A DNA stretch of 64,000 nucleotides. Source: Blastobasis lacticolella (Eukaryota > Arthropoda > Insecta > Lepidoptera > Blastobasidae). Of this stretch, positions 49,115 to 59,979 are shown one piece after another; the first letter of the stretch is position 1; each line of letters begins with the position of its first letter. The DNA is taken from the NCBI GenBank assembly GCA_905147135.1, contig LR990041.1, positions 19,591,907 through 19,655,906 on the forward strand, in the 5' to 3' direction. The translations under genes were made by a program, and so were the position numbers. Under the pieces are notes generated by a model. That model searched no databases, had not been told where the DNA came from, and saw only the letters and a program-made list of their open reading frames with translations.

Positions 49115-49290
49115 TATGCTACGCAGTGATAGTCCACCTGAAGGCAAGCGGTAACCGTCGCCCATTACATCTACGATTTAAGCATTTAGGTTGCAGGCAA
49201 CAAACATGCAGAACAGCAGATGCGTTGTCACTGTGAGGACTAAGATGAAATGCGTCATGCCTGTATTTGCACTGGCTTATTTTATGGACA
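49115..49290 (-). repeat. Dispersed repeat, inverted copy of the 6535-6705 family
   Basis: 'gatgaaatgcgtcatgcctg' and 'caagcggtaaccgtcgccca' match the 6535-6705 repeat in reverse orientation. Confidence 0.5.
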
Positions 49291-50905
49291 CCCCACGTAC
49301 TAGGCGCAATATTAAGGAGGTCTAAATTATCCGTTTTGTATTTTTTGGTTTCGAGGGTTCTGTACAAAAAAATATTGTAATCAATTATGATTTTAATTTA
49401 AAAGGTTCATTCATAGTTTTTACGAAAGTGCACCACCACCTAACTAATAGCAAAGTAGTCTTATTCAAATTACTGTAGCATATTAATGTAGCAAACTCTA
49501 ATTAATGTAACATCTTTGTCTTTTTACGAGTTTGCTTTCTCATGTCATGTCTGTCAGTCATGTTTCAGTGTCGCGTAGGTAATCGTACCTATCGTTTTCA
49601 CAAACATTTCTTATCAACTAAAATTAACTAAATGATTCTTAGTTGATGGAGCTATACCTGTAAATATCCCATGCTTCACCCAATTGGAGAACCTAGGTCA
49701 CCTAGGTGGAGCACGGACCCAAACACAATTTTAGAAATTACTGTCTAGGTTACTGTCATTGTACCAAACTACCCGATAAAATCGTGATAAGCAAATGTAG
49801 GCCATCGCCATAAGGATTATTATTAAGCTTACAGTTGGATTCGCTTGAGATTCATTTTATCAAATAAAAAAAAAAAATTTTATGGTGCAACTACCAGGAG
49901 AACATAAAACGAGAGAACATAAAAGGCGAAATAAGTTTGACCTCTAAAACACGGATCCCTAAGCACGAATCCTTTTGCACGTGCCGTCAAGGTCAAGGCC
50001 GGCGCCGGAGCTGTGGCGGCGCGTTTGACATCAAAATAGAAACTGAAAACTAAAAAATCTAAAAATAGAATACTTTGGCGCGCCGTTCTTTATTTTGTGG
50101 TTTGACCCACGGCGCGACTTCCATTGACGAAATTTGCCTACTTTCGCGTCGTATTCGTTCATTCAGTTTTTAGCTTTTCGCGTGACCGAAATGATTGTTG
50201 CGTTGTAGTTGTAGGATACCTAAGTACCTATTGTGAAGATAACTGTGATAAGAGTGTTAACGATGTGAACGAATGATTTATAGCTTCAGGTACCAGTATT
50301 TACGTAGTCTTGTCTGTGTTCAGCGTTCAACGTTTAAGTATTGTGATAATCATTATTCTGTGTATGAATGCAAGCTAGCAGTAGGCCAAACACCATGGTA
50401 CCTACCTATTTACGTATTGCATAGCAACCAGAGCCTGCGTAGTGTTGTGTATCTGTGTGTATGGAGTGTACCTACCTAGCTACGCTACGATACGAGTGCA
50501 AGCTTACTTGATAGTTAATACCTATCAGTCATCCGAGCCACAAGAAAGCAAGAAAGTATGGCACCTGACGCTGTTTGTTTTCATAAAATAACTTTAAAAA
50601 GGTACGTACCTACATGCTTTAAAGGTCTAGGTTCTAGCTAGACTTTAAGATATGCTACCTAGCTAGTACCTAATCGTAACGTTAGGAGGTTCTTTTCCGA
50701 CGGAAAATAGGCAGAAAAGACAACGCTTTTATCTATTAATGAAAACATGTAGGTATTTAGTAAAACCTGTCTGTAATCTGTTTCCCTAGATGAGTGAACC
50801 ATTTTAGTAGGACATAGTACCTACTTATTTGTGTAGAACGATTTATCAATTGAACGAATTCTGTTTTAGTTATGTAGCTATCTTAAGTATGTTTTTTAAG
50901 AACGT

Positions 50906-51530
50906 TGGTGGATGGGCGGTTGAGTATCCGACTCGTAAGCGAGAGAGGTGCCGGGTTCGAATCCCGCTGTGGCAATGTACCAATGACTCTTTTCTGAGTT
51001 ATGTACATTAGTTGAAATTAACTGATGCTCCTATGGTGAGGGAAACATCATGATGAAATCTGCAAATTCTGGCAACTGAAATTGTAACCATGATCCAATC
51101 GAGTCAGGTTCCCCTGGTAGCAGGGTCATGGAGGTCAGATGGTAGTCGCTCCACTGTAACAAATTCTTTTCTCTCCACAAAATTATTTTCCGTGCCCGTG
51201 GTCCGCCTTGACTATGGTCCATGATCTAGGATTTGGCAGATTAGGTAATTAATTGCAGTGGAGCGACTGCCATCTGACATTCCTGGCTCCTAACCCTGCT
51301 ACCAAGGGAACCTGACCAGATTGGATCATGGTTACTTACACATTCAGTCGTCTGAACTGAATGTGTAAGTTTCATCATGATAATTTCCCTTACCGTGAAA
51401 GCATCGGTTAGTATTCAGCTAATGTGCATAACTTAAAAAAGAGTTATTTGTACATGGCGGCAGAGGGATTCGAACCTGGTACCTCTCGTGTACGAGTCGG
51501 ATACCGCAACCTTAGGCCACCGACGCTCCG
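50906..51530. repeat. Inverted pair of family A SINEs (head-out)
   Basis: 50906-51165 is a plus copy with intact A box and B box (ggttcgaatcccg). 51196-51530 is a minus copy ending in its own tRNA head (gattcgaacctgg on the plus strand). The tails face each other across ~30 bp, so a transcript would fold into a long hairpin. Confidence 0.8.
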
Positions 51531-52368
51531 ACTATTTAAGCATACCTACCTATTGAAAATAATTAGTGTAGGCAAGTTCCTAGTTAATTTGGTAGAGCCT
51601 ATTCATGTAGATAAGTAGGTAACATTTAGTACGACGCCTGGTAGTAAGATGAAGGAGGTTGGTTTGTTTTGATATGAATGGCACGAGGTTATTACTCGTC
51701 CTTATGGTGTGTACACACTCAACGTACGCCAACGAAGGGCTGTCGGCCGAATTATTTGGTCTTCTAAGGTCTAATACTTGCATTTCGTGGTCAAGCAAAC
51801 GATCTTTGGGAGTTTTGGGAACCGATTCGGGCTCGTATTTGCACGTTTGTTTGTTGGCCTTCGGTATCCGCCCAAACTGCGATTGGATGATTACTTCTAT
51901 CCGTTTGATGTTACCGCCACGCTGCACTGCGGATTGCCGGCCGGCATCGCCAACGGACAATCGTTGGCCGAAACGGGTGCGCGTCACACATCGCCCGGTG
52001 TGTACGCAGCATTAGGCTCCTGGTAGTAGGCTTGAGGAGGTTGCTTTGTTTCGATAGGGGTCGCACGAGGTTATTAACCTGTTTTTTATATGATCATCTA
52101 CTTGAAATAGAGCTGCGCTTCAACGTAGTCGATATGGTTATTTATCTTTAAAAATTTTTTTTTTTTTATTAAAATTAAAATTCAATTTCCGGATAAAATG
52201 AAGTCGCCAGTGCACTCTTTGAAAGCTCTACTTTAACACCCTTTCGGCTTTATACATGTATTATGAAACACCCTGTATATTCTAATTACACCCACATACA
52301 AAAGAAAGAGCAGATTGCAGGAGGTCGGCAACTATAGGACTGAGCTCAAACAAGCTTATCTATCTATA

Positions 52369-52765
52369 TGTCGCAGCCATATGGTTAAATTAGCCGGTTA
52401 ACTAAACGGCTAGGTTTTTGAGCAATTATTTAGTTGAAAATTTGCCAGTTTCATAAGATTTTAAAGTGATGTTGAAAGAACGATATTGCCTCGAGTTTAC
52501 GCAGCTCTTCCACACATTGTTCCAATGCTAACCTACCCACAATAACTTCAAAGTATAATAATAGTTTGCATTAGGTTTCTATTCGGTTAGTTTAGGTTAC
52601 CATTATGACAATGAATGGAAGAGCTCCGTAAACTCGAGGCAACATCGTTCATTTGACTTTACTTTCAAAGTTCATGAATTTGGCCAATTTTCAATTAAAT
52701 AACTGCTTAAATAGCTAGCCGTTTAATTAACAGGCTAATTTAACCATTTGGCTGCGACATATATA
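52369..52765. mobile_element. Palindromic MITE (~397 bp) with ~80-bp inverted termini
   Basis: Left tgtcgcagccatatggttaa and the inverse at the right (ending ggctgcgaca), flanked by TA. Secondary inverted words ('cctcgagtttacg') lie inside. It stops ~55 bp before the gypsy element. Confidence 0.8.
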
Positions 52766-52820
52766 TAGTATAAAACAAAGTCGCTTCCCGCCGTCTGTCC
52801 CTATGTTTGTATGTATCTAT

Positions 52821-53216
52821 CGGGGTATCGGGAGACCGAATAGGCGGGACTGAAGGCGTGTCCGACATATTGATGTCGTGTGGGCGTGCACGTGCAGGTT
52901 ATCACGAAATTATAAACTCACAGTACAATCAAATCACTGTATTACTGGTATTAATCGTTAAACAACAAAAATATTCAATGATTACAACAATAATTCACGA
53001 TTAAGAGCCAATGGGTTTGTAAGCGACCATCTCGTGCAAGGCGCTGTCAAGGAATGACGTCCCGCGCCGCCATGTCACTTACAACTCCATTCGGGTCATT
53101 CATTCGTTCATTCGAACCCGCTCTTAAAATAAATCAACTTGTCAATGTCAACAATAATCAAAACTACCCGAGCTTAACAATTCACAAAAAATAATTAAAT
53201 CTATCACGCGCCGTTA
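52821..53216 (-). repeat. Gypsy 3' terminal repeat
   Basis: 396 bp, identical to 59577-59972 except for one base (gccatgtcactt against gccatgacactt). The sequence just inside it (53217-53350) could contain further U3-like sequence absent from the other end. Confidence 0.88.
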
Positions 53217-53419
53217 CGGCCGTCCTGCATCATCACACGTCCTCGTGTGTATCGTCTCTGCTTTCTGGCTCATCTGTGAACAATAAAACGACCAATATAC
53301 ACACAGCTACCTGCTCGGTCATTCTGACCGTTATTATTTCCGCTTAATTCCAGCGTAACAACTTTCAAGGGTAGTATGTACCACCAAAACCAACTTATGC
53401 AACCATTATACTAAGAAAC

Positions 53420-53626
53420 GCCACCAAGGCCAAATTAATTACACTTAGGCCACCAAGGCCACTAATGCCACCAAGGCGAACTAATGGCACCAAGGCCAAT
53501 TAATGCCACCAAGGCCAATTAATGCCACCAAGGCCAACTAATGCCACCAAGGCCAATTAATGCCACCAAGGCCAATTAATGCCACCAAGGCCAACTAATG
53601 CCACCAAGGCTAACTATGACATATAA
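53420..53626. repeat. 19-bp minisatellite
   Basis: About ten copies of ccaccaaggccaattaatg with aattaatg/aactaatg variants, in the 3' non-coding part of the gypsy element. Confidence 0.9.
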
Positions 53627-53713
53627 GCTGCTAATGTCCACCAAGATTACATTAATACTGCTGTACCACTCAATTCTTTTATCATAACACACAGACCATA
53701 ATAAAAAAATCAT

Positions 53714-55215
53714 TATTTTTTTTTTTTTTATTTATTTATTTATTCATTTATTTCAGGCAACAGAGGCCCATATCTATAAATACACATCAAACATAAATAC
53801 AAAATAAACTGATACAAAATACAGACTAAAATAAAAACTATACCTAAATACAAAATAATATAAATTGTAAACTAATATATAAAAATATAATTTATTAATA
53901 TCTTGAAACCTAACTGGTACTCAATGTCGTTCGGCGGCACCGGAAATTCTGGGTCGCCCACGGAATCGCCGGTACACAACACCCTTCGGCCAATAATCTT
54001 CCCTCATGAAGAAATCCAAATCTGCGGTGGGAACCAACGCCACAAACGAGTTGAACGTACGTTCATGGCGTGATTCCAAGAGCTGGACCCTCACGAGGTA
54101 CTTCTTGGTTAAGCGGATGTGCTCTTCCACGTCCTTTGCCGTCACCGTGTGGTGAAGGCGAGAGAGGTAGAGCGCCGTCGTCGGTGTCGCAGGGCGCAGC
54201 AGGAAGTTGGGACCGGTTACTGCGGTCCCGCGAAAATTCTGAGCAGAACGACGTCTACTCTTCTTCTGGACCGTGACAAATCCTTCCTCATCACGATCTA
54301 CGTCGGAGGTGCATGGGGGCTTCAATGCCGCCGATTCTCGTGGAGTTGAAGCCTCCACGCGAAGATGTTGGCGCGCTGTCGATGCGCGGACGAGAGCCGC
54401 GGGCGCGGTGGGCGCCGGCGTTCGAGCGGCGGGCGCAAGCGAGCGAGCGGCTGGCACAGGCTGGCGGGGCGCGGGTTGCGCGTCACGCGGCGGCCCGGCC
54501 GAAGCGCGCGCGCCGATGCGAGCCGCGTACGTGTCGGGTGTCCGTGCGGCAGGCGGCGGCGACAAAACTGCTGACTCGAAACTCGAGCCCGCGAGGTCGA
54601 CACTCGCACAGCCGCGTTGAATACCCACATTAGCAGCGTCAGCAGGCGACCCGATGACTGTAATAGAGTTGCGCAAGGCGTTGACTTCCTCCCGTAACTC
54701 AATTACATTTTTTTGGGATTCCTCAAATTTTGCTCCCATTTCGGCCATATTTGCCTTCAGGAGCACAATGTCCTTCAGCAACCGGGTGACATCGACGTGG
54801 TCGAAGGTGACGGGCGGGAGCTTATTCAGGTCCCTCGCCACAAACGTTGGCACGTCGTCAGGATCTGTCTCTTTCAGCAGCGTGATAATGTCCTGTATGC
54901 TTCTCGGCGTCCCGTCACGCCGTCGCGACACCATCTTCTCCATCACGTTAAGTGATGAGTACAATAACACCTTGGCTTCAGATATGTCCGTCTCCGAGAA
55001 GTTGGTTTTACATATCTGCACGGCACTAACCTCGTCCATCACGTCTAATTTTTGCTGTAAGAACGCGAGGAGCTCGTTCACAATGATGTTCGTAGCCATC
55101 GCAGTGACGCACGCGCGACAGTTTGCACCGCCGCCTCAATAAAACACAAATATTACAAAGTCGGCAGAACACGACCTTCTCACATAGCGCATACTGCGAG
55201 ACTCATAAAAACTAG
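53714..55215 (-). mobile_element. ORF1-only LINE derivative inserted in the gypsy element
   Basis: On the minus strand: a 5' leader with repeated 'tctagtctagtctag' (~55,210-55,220), an intact ORF1 (55099-53921), a ~180-bp 3' UTR ending in the common lepidopteran LINE end gggcctctgttgcctgaaat, then (AAAT)n and poly(A) (plus T-run 53714-53730). No RT or endonuclease is present between ORF1 and the 3' end. It separates the integrase from the gypsy 3' region. Confidence 0.72.
53921..55099 (-). CDS. LINE ORF1-like protein, 392 residues, intact
   Basis: Likely a retroelement ORF1 (RNA-binding or assembly protein). The N-terminal third is helical and charged (MATNIIVNELLAFLQQKLDV; KANMAEMGAKFEESQKNVIE is coiled-coil-like). 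The middle (about 175-275) is a low-complexity Ala/Pro/Arg region encoded by very GC-rich DNA. Near the C-terminus, TALYLSRLHHTVTAKDVEEH followed by FFMREDYWPKGVVYRRF resembles the compact fold found at the end of ORF1 proteins in several LINE clades. No CCHC knuckle is visible. The start ATG is the first in the unit after a short leader. The ORF is unbroken, unlike all other retroelement frames here, so the insertion is recent or maintained. A domesticated gene is possible but less likely given the LINE 3' tail. Confidence 0.7.
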   Translation of the reverse strand: MATNIIVNELLAFLQQKLDVMDEVSAVQICKTNFSETDISEAKVLLYSSLNVMEKMVSRRRDGTPRSIQDIITLLKETDPDDVPTFVARDLNKLPPVTFDHVDVTRLLKDIVLLKANMAEMGAKFEESQKNVIELREEVNALRNSITVIGSPADAANVGIQRGCASVDLAGSSFESAVLSPPPAARTPDTYAARIGARASAGPPRDAQPAPRQPVPAARSLAPAARTPAPTAPAALVRASTARQHLRVEASTPRESAALKPPCTSDVDRDEEGFVTVQKKSRRRSAQNFRGTAVTGPNFLLRPATPTTALYLSRLHHTVTAKDVEEHIRLTKKYLVRVQLLESRHERTFNSFVALVPTADLDFFMREDYWPKGVVYRRFRGRPRISGAAERH

Positions 55216-55227
55216 ACTAGACTAGAC

Positions 55228-55824
55228 TTATAAAAATAGCAACACCACTTGTTTGTACTCACCAGCGCCGTTAGGACATCCTGACTCTATGCTACTTTCG
55301 GTTGTTTCTAGCGCAGTATTCAACTCCAATGGAACGTAACTATCAGGCATTCGTCTTAGACGATCATGCGCGTATTTGTACGTTCGATTAGAGTTCAATG
55401 CCTTTAGCAGATATCTATCACCATCAAGCAACTCGGCCACTCGAAACGGACCTTTGAATTTCGGTTCTAACTTAGTTTTATTGCGCTCATGATTTTCAAT
55501 TAAAACATAGTCATTTACTTCAAAATTCTTTACCTTCGCTTTTCCTTTATCAAACCTAACTTTCTCTCTAGAGGCATTCGTGTCTATGGCCCGGGTCGCT
55601 TGCTCTCTAATTGTGTCCAAGTCAACTTCAGTATCATCCGTATCCAATGTCATTAATTGCAAAGGTCTGGCAACCTTTCCTATCAGCAGTTCGAGAGGAC
55701 TAGCCCTAGTAGTACGATTAAATGTGCAATCTATGGCTAATTGTATTTCTGGCAAAGCTGCTTGCCAAGACTTATGATTTCCGGTTTCAACAGCAGTAAG
55801 CATGTTCTTTAAAGTTGACATCAC
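55228..55824 (-). pseudogene. Gypsy integrase C-terminal part
   Basis: Carries the end of the integrase core (LAIDCTFNRTTRASPLELLI) and the GPY/F-type module (KFKGPFRVAELLDGDRYLLK). It is out of frame with the preceding core segment. The frame stops right at the border with the ORF1-only insertion. Confidence 0.85.
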
Positions 55825-55877
55825 TCGCTCTACTTGACCGTTAGCACGACAGCTACCTGTTGCTATGAGATGTAGAC

Positions 55878-56948
55878 TTACATTATGGGTCGTACAGAAA
55901 TCTTTAAACTATTTCCAGCGAAACACCTACCTTGATCTGATATAATGCGTGTGGGGGCACCGAATAAAGAAAAGCCTGCTTGCAAAGCTTTAATAGCGCT
56001 TCTAGCGTCAATATTTAATGAATGGTGTAAGAGTACGTATTTTGTAAATGCGTCTATTGTTACAAAGACATACTCTTTTGCGTCTCTCTTACCGCTTAAC
56101 TTCCCGGTTGCGTCCATGTGAATTGTATGCCAAGGAGTGGTTACTTTAGGTATTGGATGGAGTTCAGCTTGAACTTTTCCCGAATGCGATTTGGATACCC
56201 TACACGTAATACAATTGTCCACAAACTTTCTTACATACTTGTTCATATTAGGGAACCAATAATGACAAAAAGCCTTTTCTAAAGTTTTCTCCCATCCTAA
56301 GTGCATAATGCTCTCATGCACATGGTTTATGACTGCCCATTGAAACGGTCGTGGCACGACCGGCAACCAAACACTTCTGTTATTGCGCTCTATTTTGCGG
56401 TGCAGAACACCTCGCCTGATTTCGTATGTCTTAGCAATTTCGTCATTAAGCTCATTACGTTCAAGTTTCTCGATAAGGGTCCTAACTTCGTCGTCTTTTT
56501 GTTGTTCTGCCTGAAGCCAAGAGTCAGAGATCTCTGTCAAATTAACACGCTTCTGTTCTACTTTTGGAATTTGCTGTGTTAACACAGGAAGAGGATTACG
56601 AGATAAGAAATCAACGTGACTCATGTTTTTACCCGGGCGATACTCAATATCAAACTCAAAGGTTTGTAGGAAACACCACCAACGATGGACACGTGGTGTG
56701 AGGTCTACCTTCGATTTTGATGCCTTGACAGCATTACAGTCAGTGACGACTTTAAACTTACGGCCATGCAAATAGTGCCGGAAGTGTTTTATAGCATTTA
56801 CAACGGCTAGGGTTTCGAGCTCGTATGAGTGATATCGAGACTCAGCGCTGGAGGTTCGGCGGCTATAGTATTCGATCACACGTAATTTACCATCAACGGG
56901 TTGCATTAGTATAGCTCCATAACCTTCAGCGCTGGCATCAGTATGCAC
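55878..56948 (-). pseudogene. Gypsy RNase H and integrase N-terminal/core part
   Basis: RNase H begins HTDASAEGYGAILMQP and includes TDCNAVKA. The integrase HHCC zinc domain is seen as HESIMHLGWEKTL...CITCRVSK, and the core has HMDATGKL and the second catalytic Asp in RIISDQGRCF. The frame breaks just after that Asp, before the catalytic Glu. Upstream it is cut off by the inserted SINE/LINE tail. Confidence 0.9.
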
Positions 56949-56974
56949 CTCAATCAGCTGATCAGGGTCAAAAA

Positions 56975-57207
56975 TTTTTTTTTTTTTTTTTTTTTATGTT
57001 ATACGGCAGACAAACAGGCAAGCGGGCCACCTGATGGAAAGTGGTCACCGCCGCCTATGGACATCAGCAACACCAGGGGAGTCACTGATGCGTTGCCCGC
57101 CTCTGAAGAGACCTCTAATATACCTCTTGAACGATCCCATGTCATAGTCCAAAGGAAACACTGTGGCTGGGAGCTCATTCCACATCCGAATCGTACGAGC
57201 GAGAAAC
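56975..57207 (-). mobile_element. SINE/LINE tail inserted in gypsy pol
   Basis: 233 bp with a ~20-nt T-run on the plus strand at the left (poly(A) on the minus strand). Duplicated target gtcaaaaa lies at 56967-56974 and 57208-57215. The gypsy pol codons resume across it (PVLTIF then DPDQLIEV). The body contains 'gccacctgatggaaagtggt', a common moth LINE 3' word. Confidence 0.85.
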
Positions 57208-57208
57208 G

Positions 57209-57811
57209 TCAAAAAATAGTCAAAACTGGCTTGTCAGTGAGAATAGCGACGACGTCCTGCCTAATTTTCTCAAATTCCGGCGTCCATACAATTTTCCCTT
57301 TTCCGGATGTCAGTCTATAAAGAGGAGCTGTCTTTTGGGAAAATCCCGGTATAAACTGCCTAAAATATGAGGCAAGGCCTATAAACTGTCTTAACTGTGT
57401 AACTGTTTCGGGTGGTGCAAGTTCTGTTAACGCTTTGATTTTTCTGGGGTTAGGCCGTATTTCACCCGCAGAAACGTGATAACCCAAATATTCTACTTCC
57501 GTCTTCAAGAAAGCGCATTTCTTTAAATTTAGTGAGAACCCGGCACTACTTAAAGCCTCTAATACTTGTCGCAACCGATCTAAGCCTTCTTCTACAGTAC
57601 GGGAGGGAATAATGACGTCATCCAGGTATACCACAGCAAACGTCTCAGTTAAAGGACCTAGCGCTTTATTTATAGCACGTTGATACACCGCAGGGGCGTT
57701 CCGGAGACCAAAGGGCATAGTAAGATATTCGAACTGCCCGTCCGGTGTCACGAAACTAGTCCGCTCTATCGAATCCTTATGAACTGGTATCTGATGGTAC
57801 CCACTTGCCAT
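57209..57811 (-). pseudogene. Gypsy reverse transcriptase, C-terminal half
   Basis: Covers MASGYHQIPVHKDSIERTSF, FGLRNAPAVYQRAIN, the catalytic FAVVYLDDV, and the RT-RNase H connection (LRQFIGLASYFRQFIPGFSQ). It is out of frame with the upstream half (frameshift between 57812 and about 57900). Confidence 0.9.
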
Positions 57812-57857
57812 GTCAAGTGAGGTAAAGTAGTTGGCTCCTACTAGCCGCTGAATTTGA

Positions 57858-59624
57858 TCAGAAATAATGGGAAGTGGGTAACGATCGTACAGTGTTATTA
57901 TTGAGCTGCCGGTAGTCTACGCAGAGTCGGTCGGTACCATCTTTCTTTTTAACCAATAGAATGGGGCTTGAGAATGGCGAACAACTTTCTTGAATTATGC
58001 CCGCGTCTAAAAGATCTTTAATTTTATCACGAACTAATTCTCTCTCTTCTACGCTCAGCCGATACGGACGTCTTTGTACAGTACGATTAGGGTCAGCTAA
58101 TTTGATTTCTAATTGCCCGGTACTAACCCTACCAGTTGGAGTCCCTTCCACGAAATGATCGACGTTTTCTTCGAGTAACCTCAGTAACTGTCCTCGAAAG
58201 TCGCTAGGGATGTCAGTATCAATGTTTTGGAAACCGTTTACTTTAGAACCTACTTCGCAGACCGCTACTGTCTTAATTTTCTCAAGAATAAGTTGATCCT
58301 CTGTCATTTTTACTGCATACCCTAACGCCAATAAATCTCGACCCACTTGAATAGCCTGAGATATGCAATCATCAGGTACGGTATGGAAAAGCAATTGTAC
58401 TGAGAAACCCTGTATATTGACCGTGGCTAAAATTTGAATATTGCACTGTAAGCCACTAGATCGTTTATCTATGCCAAGTAAACTAACAATGTTTTGCTGT
58501 CGCTTACCAGGGAATTTCTTAGCTATACTTTCTCTAATTAGAGAGCATTCAGCGCCCGAATCAAAACAAAATGAATACTTCTCACCGTGACTAGTAGAGA
58601 GTTGGTCTGAAGCTTGCTTGACAGTGCAGATATTCACTCGACGCTCTACAACCGCTTCGCTTGATTTATCTTCTTTCTTCGTGCAGCGCGTCGACACGTG
58701 TCCTTTCTCACCACAGGAGAAACATGTGAGCGAAGAAAGTTTCGTTGGGACATCAGCCGTATTCTTCGATGTCGTTGCCTGAGTTGAATCATTTTTAGCG
58801 CGGCAATCAATTGCTAAGTGACCCAACTTGTTGCATAGGTAACACCTCCTTAATGAATCAACACGGGGCCGTTTGGCATCATAATGTGGCGACAGTTTAT
58901 CCTGTACTGCAGGTCCTCGTTTACGATAAGTATAGGCCATCAGTTCTTGTTGCATTTTCACTCGCGTGTCGATTTCCGTAGTAAAAGCCAGTCTTTGTAG
59001 TCGTGGGTCAGTTTTCGATGCATGTGCTAACGTTACAGCAATTGCTATCTGTTCATTTGATAAAGAACTCCATCTATTCATTAGCGTGCTTAAAAATCGA
59101 TTAGCGTATGATGCTAGACACTCACCGTCATTTGGGCTCTCATGAAGCAGCCTATATAATGTTGCAGCCGGAGTTTCAACATAGTCGAAGCGAGCGAGAA
59201 AAGAATCTTTTATCTGAGTCCAGGTAATCCCAGCAAAACTATTCTGGGCCAGCCATGACGCTGCCGTCCCTTTAAGCGCTCGACTAAGGGCAATGATCAG
59301 GTTGCTACTAGTTATCTCTTTTTCTTGCATGCACAAATCCACAGTGGCGCACCAAGCGCGAGCATCGCTTTCTCGAGATTCCGGATTAAATTCAGGAAGC
59401 ACAAGTTTAGTATCGTTGGCACTAGGTTGCTTAATTGTACGAATCAGCTCCATCATTTGACGTTGCTGCATTTCAAACAACGTTTTCCACATTTGATTGT
59501 CTGCACTATTAAAAATAACGTCACTCTGACCTGAAGGGTGATCCTGCGCCGTTTCTGGTAATCCCACTTCTGATATCGGGGTATCGGGAGACCGAATAGG
59601 CGGGACTGAAGGCGTGTCCGACAT
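57858..59624 (-). pseudogene. Gypsy gag-protease-RT(N-term) fused ORF
   Basis: 588 residues. The N-terminal gag region includes [20 protein letters not shown]. Two CCHC knuckles: [14 protein letters not shown] and [14 protein letters not shown]. The aspartic protease site is [14 protein letters not shown] starts with [20 protein letters not shown] and [10 protein letters not shown], after which a frameshift ends it. Gag and pol are in one frame here. The first 16 codons lie within the 5' terminal repeat. Confidence 0.92.
59562..59575 (-). promoter_or_regulatory. Probable tRNA primer-binding site of the gypsy element
   Basis: In element sense TATCAGAAGTGGGA, one base inside the 5' repeat. It complements the 3' end of tRNA-Leu-type molecules (TCCCACTTCTGAxA) with at most one mismatch but lacks the usual TGG for the CCA end. 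It falls inside the gag frame. Confidence 0.5.
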
Positions 59625-59972
59625 ATTGATGTCGTGTGGGCGTGCACGTGCAGGTTATCACGAAATTATAAACTCACAGTACAATCAAATCACTGTATTA
59701 CTGGTATTAATCGTTAAACAACAAAAATATTCAATGATTACAACAATAATTCACGATTAAGAGCCAATGGGTTTGTAAGCGACCATCTCGTGCAAGGCGC
59801 TGTCAAGGAATGACGTCCCGCGCCGCCATGACACTTACAACTCCATTCGGGTCATTCATTCGTTCATTCGAACCCGCTCTTAAAATAAATCAACTTGTCA
59901 ATGTCAACAATAATCAAAACTACCCGAGCTTAACAATTCACAAAAAATAATTAAATCTATCACGCGCCGTTA
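59577..59972 (-). repeat. Gypsy 5' terminal repeat
   Basis: 396-bp partner of 52821-53216. In element sense it starts TAACGGCGCG and ends ACCCCG, not the usual TG...CA, and contains the gag ATG. Confidence 0.88.
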
Positions 59973-59979
59973 TATCTAT

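Larger units (their letters stand above)
47817..52280. mobile_element. Large element with ~35-bp terminal inverted repeats, copy A
   Basis: tatacagggtgtttcataat at the left and its inverse at the right (52244-52280) form a perfect ~35-bp inverted repeat, flanked by TA-rich sequence. The left ~200 bp and the middle (49270-50880) recur from 60479 onward. No transposase or other ORF of note. It contains other insertions: a MITE at 48795-49041, repeat scraps at 49115-49290 and an inverted SINE pair at 50906-51530. Two ~60-bp direct repeats ('ggaggttggtttgttttgat' type) lie at about 51635 and 52014. The family is unknown to me. Confidence 0.6.
52821..59972 (-). mobile_element. Ty3/gypsy LTR retrotransposon, recent but defective
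   Basis: Reads on the minus strand: gag with two zinc knuckles, protease, RT, RNase H, integrase. Terminal direct repeats of 396 bp (52821-53216, 59577-59972) differ at one base. Both ends are flanked by 'tatctat' (52814-52820, 59973-59979). A primer-binding-site-like tcccacttctgata (plus strand 59562-59575) lies one base inside the 5' repeat and resembles a tRNA-Leu 3' end. Defects: a frameshift in RT near 57,860-57,900, a SINE/LINE tail inserted in RT/RNase H, a break in integrase near 55,890, and an ORF1-only element near the 3' end. No env-like ORF. Because the gag start codon lies inside the 5' repeat, its true LTR edges deserve care. Confidence 0.9.

Noticed and set aside
51680..52020. 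Open frames at 51580-52026 as a host gene
   Set aside because: Overlapping frames on both strands, no splice signals or family similarity. The segment is bracketed by ~60-bp direct repeats inside a transposon-like unit.
52821..59972. Errantivirus (gypsy with env)
   Set aside because: No env-like frame with signal peptide and membrane segment between integrase and 3' repeat. That interval is the ORF1-only insertion plus a minisatellite.
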